A program made the translations under genes and the position numbers. Shown piece after piece: positions 59,587-64,000 of a stretch of 64,000 nucleotides of DNA. Location: assembly GCA_024236295.1 (NCBI GenBank), contig JACKKT010000002.1, forward strand, positions 1 to 64,000. The letters run 5' to 3'. How positions within the stretch are numbered: the first letter of the stretch is position 1; each line of letters begins with the position of its first letter. Below the pieces are notes generated by a model that ran no database searches, had not been told where the DNA came from, and saw only the letters and a program-made list of their open reading frames with translations. Source of the stretch: Kordiimonadaceae bacterium (GTDB taxonomy: Bacteria > Pseudomonadota > Alphaproteobacteria > Sphingomonadales > Emcibacteraceae).

Positions 59587-61304
59587 CACTCCCCCTTAAG
59601 AAGTTGCTCCGTTCGCTTTACGGATTCCGGTGTGCCGACATGATACCATGATCCATCGTGGGTCAAACCAAATAAACGACCTTTTGCTGCAGAATTTCTA
59701 AATATTTTTCGAAGGGAAAAAATCTTTTCTTCTATACCGTCAAAACATTCCGGTCGCATTATAAGCACACCACCATAAAAATAATCACTATTAGGATCAT
59801 CACCGCGGAGTGTCAGGCGGCCATCCTGACCCATATGAAAATCCCCCGGCCCGTCATGACCAAATGCTTCATGGCGCTTTATCAGCAGCATCAGAATATC
59901 CATATCATCACGCCAGGCGGTCGCCAGTCTGAGCAACGCATCCTGATTATGATTGGTCCAGAGCATATCGCTATTCAATATAAAAAACGGGTTTTTGCCA
60001 AGCAGGGGAAGCGCTTTTTTTACCCCGCCACCGCTATCCAGCAATTCATCACTTTCATCGGACAATGTTACCTTTGGTCGCCAGTCTTTCCGCTTCGCGA
60101 TAAATTGATCGATTTGCTCAGCAAAATGATGCTTGTTAACCACCGCATTTTTGATGCCAGCCGCCGCCAAGGCATCCAGACTATGGGCGAGTAAAGTTTT
60201 TCCGGCAATTTTTATAAGCGGTTTGGGAATATTATCGGTAAGCGGTTTCATTCTTTTGCCAAGACCCGCCGCCAGTATCATAGCATGGTCTGGCCCCAAT
60301 ATCTGTGGATTTAATGGAATACTTCTCTGGTTCGGTACCTCACGATCCATCCAGTTTTTAATATCAACAAGTACTGGGTGTTCAAAACATCGTTCAAGAA
60401 GCCCCCACATCCGCGGGATCAGTTTTAAATAGGAATCTTTACCATCCCGCAAAAATAGACGTGCAAATATACCGATGATTTTGGTGTCTCGCTGGGCACC
60501 TAATATAGCGTAATGTTCTTTGAACATTTGCTTATCCCTACCAAGCTTATCCGCCATATAATTGACCATTTTTTCTTCTGTATCAGGGTCAACATCCCGT
60601 CTCGCGTCCTGCAGCAATGAAACCAAATCATATGCAGCATGTCCGATGACGGCATCCTGAAAATCAAGCATGCCGATTTTGCCGTTCTCAAGCACCAGTA
60701 GATTTTCTGCGTGATAATCTCTAAGCACCAGGCATTCTTTGGCCCTGCTTACTTTTGCCAGTACATTTTTCCATAAATCTGCATATTCCTGGCGCTTTTT
60801 AAAAGAAAGTCTTTTGCCGGTCAGGGCCGGATAATACCAGTCTGAAAACAGAAATATTTCAGTCAGCAGCAAATCCATATCATAATTCTTAAGCTCATAT
60901 TCTCCTTCACCGTAAGGCAATTTTGATGGCGGCTCAAATTTAGAGATCAGAATCAGTTCATCAACCGCCTTTTTATAAAGGGCAGGTTCCTGTGTTGGGT
61001 CCTTTTCCAATACAGTTTTAAACAGGTCGTCTCCAAGATCTTCCAGCAGTAAAAAACCCTGATTTAAATCACTTGCTATTATTTTTGGTGCCGCAAGATC
61101 AAGTTCGCATAAATAATTGGCCACAGCCACAAATGGTCGCGTATCCTCAAATTCTGGTGGCGCATCCATCAACACAGCCTTCTGATCTCTCAGCACTACC
61201 CTGTCATAGCGCCTGAAGGAAGCATCTCCGGCAAGGGGAGTTACTTCTGCCCCTTCCCATCCAATATCTTTTAAAAACAAACTTATTTTTTCTGATCGCT
61301 GCAT
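59586..61304 (-). CDS. Fused AmgK-MurU: anomeric sugar kinase and MurNAc-1-P uridylyltransferase
   Basis: A 572-residue two-domain protein. Residues 1 to about 330 form an APH-type kinase (catalytic 'LVLRDYHAENLLV', metal site 'GMLDFQDAVIGHAAYDLVSL') of the AmgK type, which phosphorylates MurNAc/GlcNAc at C1. Residues about 340-572 form a nucleotidyltransferase starting 'AMILAAGLGKRMKPL', with 'IPKPLIKIAGKTLL', 'SGGGVKKALPLLG' and 'FFILNSDMLW', the MurU type that makes UDP-MurNAc. The two enzymes recycle peptidoglycan sugars, bypassing de novo synthesis. They are normally separate adjacent genes; here they are one chain with no frameshift. Overlaps addB by 1 nt and follows tsaE by 1 nt. Confidence 0.88.
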   Translation of the reverse strand: MQRSEKISLFLKDIGWEGAEVTPLAGDASFRRYDRVVLRDQKAVLMDAPPEFEDTRPFVAVANYLCELDLAAPKIIASDLNQGFLLLEDLGDDLFKTVLEKDPTQEPALYKKAVDELILISKFEPPSKLPYGEGEYELKNYDMDLLLTEIFLFSDWYYPALTGKRLSFKKRQEYADLWKNVLAKVSRAKECLVLRDYHAENLLVLENGKIGMLDFQDAVIGHAAYDLVSLLQDARRDVDPDTEEKMVNYMADKLGRDKQMFKEHYAILGAQRDTKIIGIFARLFLRDGKDSYLKLIPRMWGLLERCFEHPVLVDIKNWMDREVPNQRSIPLNPQILGPDHAMILAAGLGKRMKPLTDNIPKPLIKIAGKTLLAHSLDALAAAGIKNAVVNKHHFAEQIDQFIAKRKDWRPKVTLSDESDELLDSGGGVKKALPLLGKNPFFILNSDMLWTNHNQDALLRLATAWRDDMDILMLLIKRHEAFGHDGPGDFHMGQDGRLTLRGDDPNSDYFYGGVLIMRPECFDGIEEKIFSLRKIFRNSAAKGRLFGLTHDGSWYHVGTPESVKRTEQLLKGE

Positions 61305-61305
61305 T

Positions 61306-61782
61306 TTAAAAATTTAAATCCTTAAGCCTTGACTGCCAATAGTCATTACCTTCAAGGACAATTTTTCTAGCCCCTTTTTTCTCAGTCATTGACAACGTAA
61401 TTTTAAGATGTCCATCCGGCAGGCTATTCCCCATCCGGTCAGGCCATTCAATCATTGTCACTGCCGTATCGAATCCTTCTTCTATGCCCAACTCATATAT
61501 TTCATTCATATTTTCAAGACGATATAGATCAATATGCCAGATGGCCGGCGTCACGACATTATCAAGTTCAGGTTCATAAATCTGCACCAGATTAAACGTC
61601 GGGCTTGGCACATCTTCATGATAACCAAGTGCGTGGATAATCGCACGGCAGAATTCTGTTTTGCCAGACCCCAGGTCACCATTCAAAGCCAGTATGTCCC
61701 CGGTTCTAAGCAGTGTGGCAAGGGAAGCGGCCAGACGACGGCTCGCATTTACATCTTTGAGATAAAAGTCTTTCAGGATCAT
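61306..61782 (-). CDS. tsaE: tRNA threonylcarbamoyladenosine biosynthesis ATPase TsaE
   Basis: A 158-residue P-loop protein: 'GDLGSGKTEFCRAIIHALG', 'VPSPTFNLVQIY', 'WHIDLYRLENMNEIYELGIE' and 'VTMIEWPDRMG'. It is needed with TsaB, TsaC and TsaD for the t6A modification of ANN-decoding tRNAs. Its start overlaps the divL stop by 4 bp and its stop is 1 nt before the AmgK-MurU start. The set divL-tsaE-amgK/murU-addB-addA-trxA is a conserved alphaproteobacterial order. Confidence 0.94.
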   Translation of the reverse strand: MILKDFYLKDVNASRRLAASLATLLRTGDILALNGDLGSGKTEFCRAIIHALGYHEDVPSPTFNLVQIYEPELDNVVTPAIWHIDLYRLENMNEIYELGIEEGFDTAVTMIEWPDRMGNSLPDGHLKITLSMTEKKGARKIVLEGNDYWQSRLKDLNF

Positions 61783-64000
61783 ATAGGCAACTGGTTTATT
61801 TCATGAATTGATTCTACTGCTGACAATTCATCAGAAATAGGGAAATTTTTAGGCAGTTTACATGTCATTTCTGTTCCCATTCCAAGATTACTTTCTACCA
61901 GTATTTTTCCACCGTGTTTTTCAATAAATATTTTTACCAGCGACAGACCAAGTCCCGTTCCTTTTCCTTTAGGAACATTTGAACCTGTATAGAATTTATC
62001 AAAAATATCTTCAAATTCATCATAGCTGATACCGATACCGTCATCCTGTACACTGATATAATAAAAGTCTTCATCCTGCCATGTCTTAACCGCAATATGG
62101 CCTGATTCCGGTGTAAATTTAACCGCATTACTCAGCAGATTGGAAATAGAGTGCTGAATGCGCTTTTCGTCGCCATGAACCATAGTCAAGTTTTTGTCGA
62201 GTGATACGTCAAGTTGAATGGATTTCTGCTTAATCCGTTCTTCTAATTTGCTGACGACCCCGTGAATGGTTTCATTAACATCAAAATCCGCCGCTTCAAT
62301 ATAAAGTCCACCTGCTTCAATAACGGAAAGGTCAAGAATATCATTAATCAAATCTAGCAGATAATCTGATGCGCTTAAAATATTACGCATATATTGATGT
62401 TGTTCATCATTAAGCGGTCCCTGATATTCTTTTTCAAGAAGTTCTGCAAAGCCAAGAACACTATTGAGCGGATTTCTAAGTTCATAAGACATATGTGCTA
62501 GAAAGTCAGTTTTTATATTTTGCGCTTCTTCAAGAGCTTCATTATGTTTGCGCAACGAATATTCAACTCTGTAGCTATCTGTAACATCAATAAAGATCAC
62601 AAGAACTGCACCATCCGGCAGAGGAACGAGTGAGAAGTTGATTACTTTTTCGTTTTTCAGTTTAAACTGTCCGGCAGTTGCTTCTTTCTTAACTTCACCG
62701 CCAACGATTAAATTTTTAAATTCCTCAATTGGACCGCTGCTTTCAAATAATTCTGCACAACGATTTAGCACCTCAATTGCATGTGGCTTTGATTGCAGAA
62801 AGTCTGATTTAATATCCCAAATATCAATAAACCCGTCATTGAAAAGCTGAAGGCGCCCATCTACACCAAATACAGCTATTCCTTCATGCAAATTATCAAG
62901 TGTTTCCCGCTGAACAGCAATCAGTGTATTATATGAACTTTCAAGTGCAAAATAATCTGTGACATCTTCGTAGAATACAAGCATGCCACCAAGTGGATGC
63001 TGCTGCATTACAACACGCAGCGTTTTACCGTCTGGCAAATGCATCATTGATTCCACCGGGTCAATGACTTTGGTATAGGCATCAAGCTGCTTTTTCTTCC
63101 ATTCCGGGAAATTTGCCTGCTCCGGTAATTTACGGGCTTCCCTTAATGATTCAAGAATTTCACCGTAATGCGGATGGCTGAATAACAGACTTTCCGGAAG
63201 CCCCCACAGACGAACATAAGCTTTGTTGTAATATTCCAGTCTCATTCTGTTATCAAAAATGGCGACTGCTGAAGAGAACTGGTCCAGTGTTTCAGCATAA
63301 GACTCCGTATGATCGGCCAGGCTGCCCCGTGCTTCTTCAAGCTCTGTAATATCCTGCGCATAGCCAAGAATTGCTTCCTTATGATCATCTATTTCATAAG
63401 GGATATTATGAAAGTCCATCGAGCGACGCTCACCATTAATAACTACAAAATGGCTTTCAGAACTTGGTTCACCGCGCCGACTTACATTTTCAGCCATACT
63501 TCTAATGCTTACACCTAAAGTATTAATGGCTAGTTCAAGATTATTGTTAATGACATTTCTGAAACTGCCGCCATCCACGGCCTCCACGTATGCTTTATTA
63601 ACCCACTGTAAATTGAGGTCTTCTCCTCTGATCCAGATTGGAAATTTTGCTTTATTTAATGCATTTTCAAGAAGACGGGCCCGATCGCTTCTTTCCTGTG
63701 ATTCTAGCGTTTGATATCTCTGGATTTTTTCGGCGATGGTATTATCCTTTATCCAAACTACATAGCAATCTTCCATCCCGCTTCCGATTGAGATTTTATT
63801 GCCTGAAATAAGCAAATGCATATTAAACTGATTGAGATCGACTGATTGTGAGAATTCGGTTCCTTCCGATAACAGATTGTTCAAATTAGCATCAAAACGT
63901 GCCTGATCCAGCAGCGAAAACCTCGATTTAAGATCATCAAGATTTTCTGGTATAGTCTCGTCTTCAAAGCGGATATCAATTGTCGAGCTTATAAGCAATT
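61779..64000 (-). CDS. divL: DivL-type tyrosine pseudokinase with PAS domains (5' end outside window)
   Basis: At least 740 residues are visible and the frame continues to the window edge. Three to four PAS-like domains lie in residues about 105-480 ('FPIWIRGEDLNLQWVNKAYV', 'AVAIFDNRMRLEYYNKAYVR', 'GIAVFGVDGRLQLFNDGFID'). A dimerisation domain follows in which the phospho-acceptor His is replaced by Tyr: 'FLAHMSYELRNPLNSVLG', Tyr about 505. An intact HATPase domain comes next ('NLLSNAVKFTPES', 'VQDDGIGISYDEFEDIF', 'KGTGLGLSLVKIF'). A Tyr at this site is the hallmark of DivL, which binds DivK~P and controls CckA-CtrA signalling. Position next to tsaE agrees. A start TTG sits 2 bp from the edge, but the real N-terminus is probably further upstream. 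Confidence 0.85.
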   Translation of the reverse strand, partial: LLISSTIDIRFEDETIPENLDDLKSRFSLLDQARFDANLNNLLSEGTEFSQSVDLNQFNMHLLISGNKISIGSGMEDCYVVWIKDNTIAEKIQRYQTLESQERSDRARLLENALNKAKFPIWIRGEDLNLQWVNKAYVEAVDGGSFRNVINNNLELAINTLGVSIRSMAENVSRRGEPSSESHFVVINGERRSMDFHNIPYEIDDHKEAILGYAQDITELEEARGSLADHTESYAETLDQFSSAVAIFDNRMRLEYYNKAYVRLWGLPESLLFSHPHYGEILESLREARKLPEQANFPEWKKKQLDAYTKVIDPVESMMHLPDGKTLRVVMQQHPLGGMLVFYEDVTDYFALESSYNTLIAVQRETLDNLHEGIAVFGVDGRLQLFNDGFIDIWDIKSDFLQSKPHAIEVLNRCAELFESSGPIEEFKNLIVGGEVKKEATAGQFKLKNEKVINFSLVPLPDGAVLVIFIDVTDSYRVEYSLRKHNEALEEAQNIKTDFLAHMSYELRNPLNSVLGFAELLEKEYQGPLNDEQHQYMRNILSASDYLLDLINDILDLSVIEAGGLYIEAADFDVNETIHGVVSKLEERIKQKSIQLDVSLDKNLTMVHGDEKRIQHSISNLLSNAVKFTPESGHIAVKTWQDEDFYYISVQDDGIGISYDEFEDIFDKFYTGSNVPKGKGTGLGLSLVKIFIEKHGGKILVESNLGMGTEMTCKLPKNFPISDELSAVESIHEINQLPI

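Noticed and set aside
1..64000. CRISPR array, tRNA, rRNA or prophage
   Set aside because: No regularly spaced direct repeats, no cloverleaf-like sequence or rRNA motifs, and no phage structural genes were seen in any gap.

Overview
The window reads as a chromosomal segment of an alphaproteobacterium of moderate to low GC. The cell-cycle genes gcrA (9146-9607) and a divL-type tyrosine pseudokinase (61779-64000), the tsaE-amgK/murU-addB-addA-trxA block, a eukaryotic-type ornithine decarboxylase and the argD-argF-hslO operon all point there. Exported proteins are numerous (Sec, Tat and lipoprotein signals, one small outer-membrane barrel), which fits a free-living aquatic heterotroph. Genus cannot be named from the sequence. 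I saw no tRNA, rRNA, CRISPR array, transposase or integrase.

Layout. 1-5.3 kb: tail of a NifU/IscU-like scaffold gene, a bufferin-type copper RiPP operon (bufA-bufB-bufC, minus strand), and an mscS-LytS-LytR operon. 5.3-9.6 kb: two tandem gamma-glutamyltransferases and gcrA. 9.8-16.1 kb: an orphan ABC-2 permease, argD-argF-hslO, and a kinase plus class-III PLP phospho-lyase pair. 16.3-18.3 kb: a dihaem cytochrome c and an exported phosphatase with a structured leader. 18.3-21.8 kb: an AT-rich accessory island of orphan genes separated by copies of a palindromic repeat. 22-31.6 kb: a 2OG-Fe(II) oxygenase, ornithine decarboxylase, a TrkA-C membrane protein, dialkylglycine decarboxylase, a phosphatase gene remnant, a monooxygenase-like protein, an ArsR regulator, a C69 dipeptidase and a lipoprotein. 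31.6-44.2 kb: PhoX, a degenerate GGDEF/EAL-like protein, a membrane glutamate-synthase-like protein, ilvB-ilvH-ilvC, miaA, serB, a PQQ-type dehydrogenase, a barrel protein and a peroxiredoxin.

44.4-52.7 kb is the most unusual region. Seven consecutive, full-length, mutually paralogous HisC-fold aminotransferases each carry a twin-arginine signal, so they are predicted to be folded with PLP in the cytoplasm and exported. All seven keep the catalytic Lys, Asp and Arg. They form four transcription units (1; 2-5; 6; 7) separated by strong terminators and fall into two sequence groups that follow their order. I know of no described system of this form. Together with two exported gamma-glutamyltransferases and an exported C69 dipeptidase it suggests periplasmic amino-acid or peptide processing, but the substrate is unknown.

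52.8-64 kb returns to conserved core genes on the minus strand (trxA, addA, addB, a fused AmgK-MurU, tsaE, divL), tightly packed with 1-nt overlaps or gaps. Intergenic gaps are all under about 300 bp. Start sites were moved from the longest open frame where a ribosome-binding site or family length argued for it.
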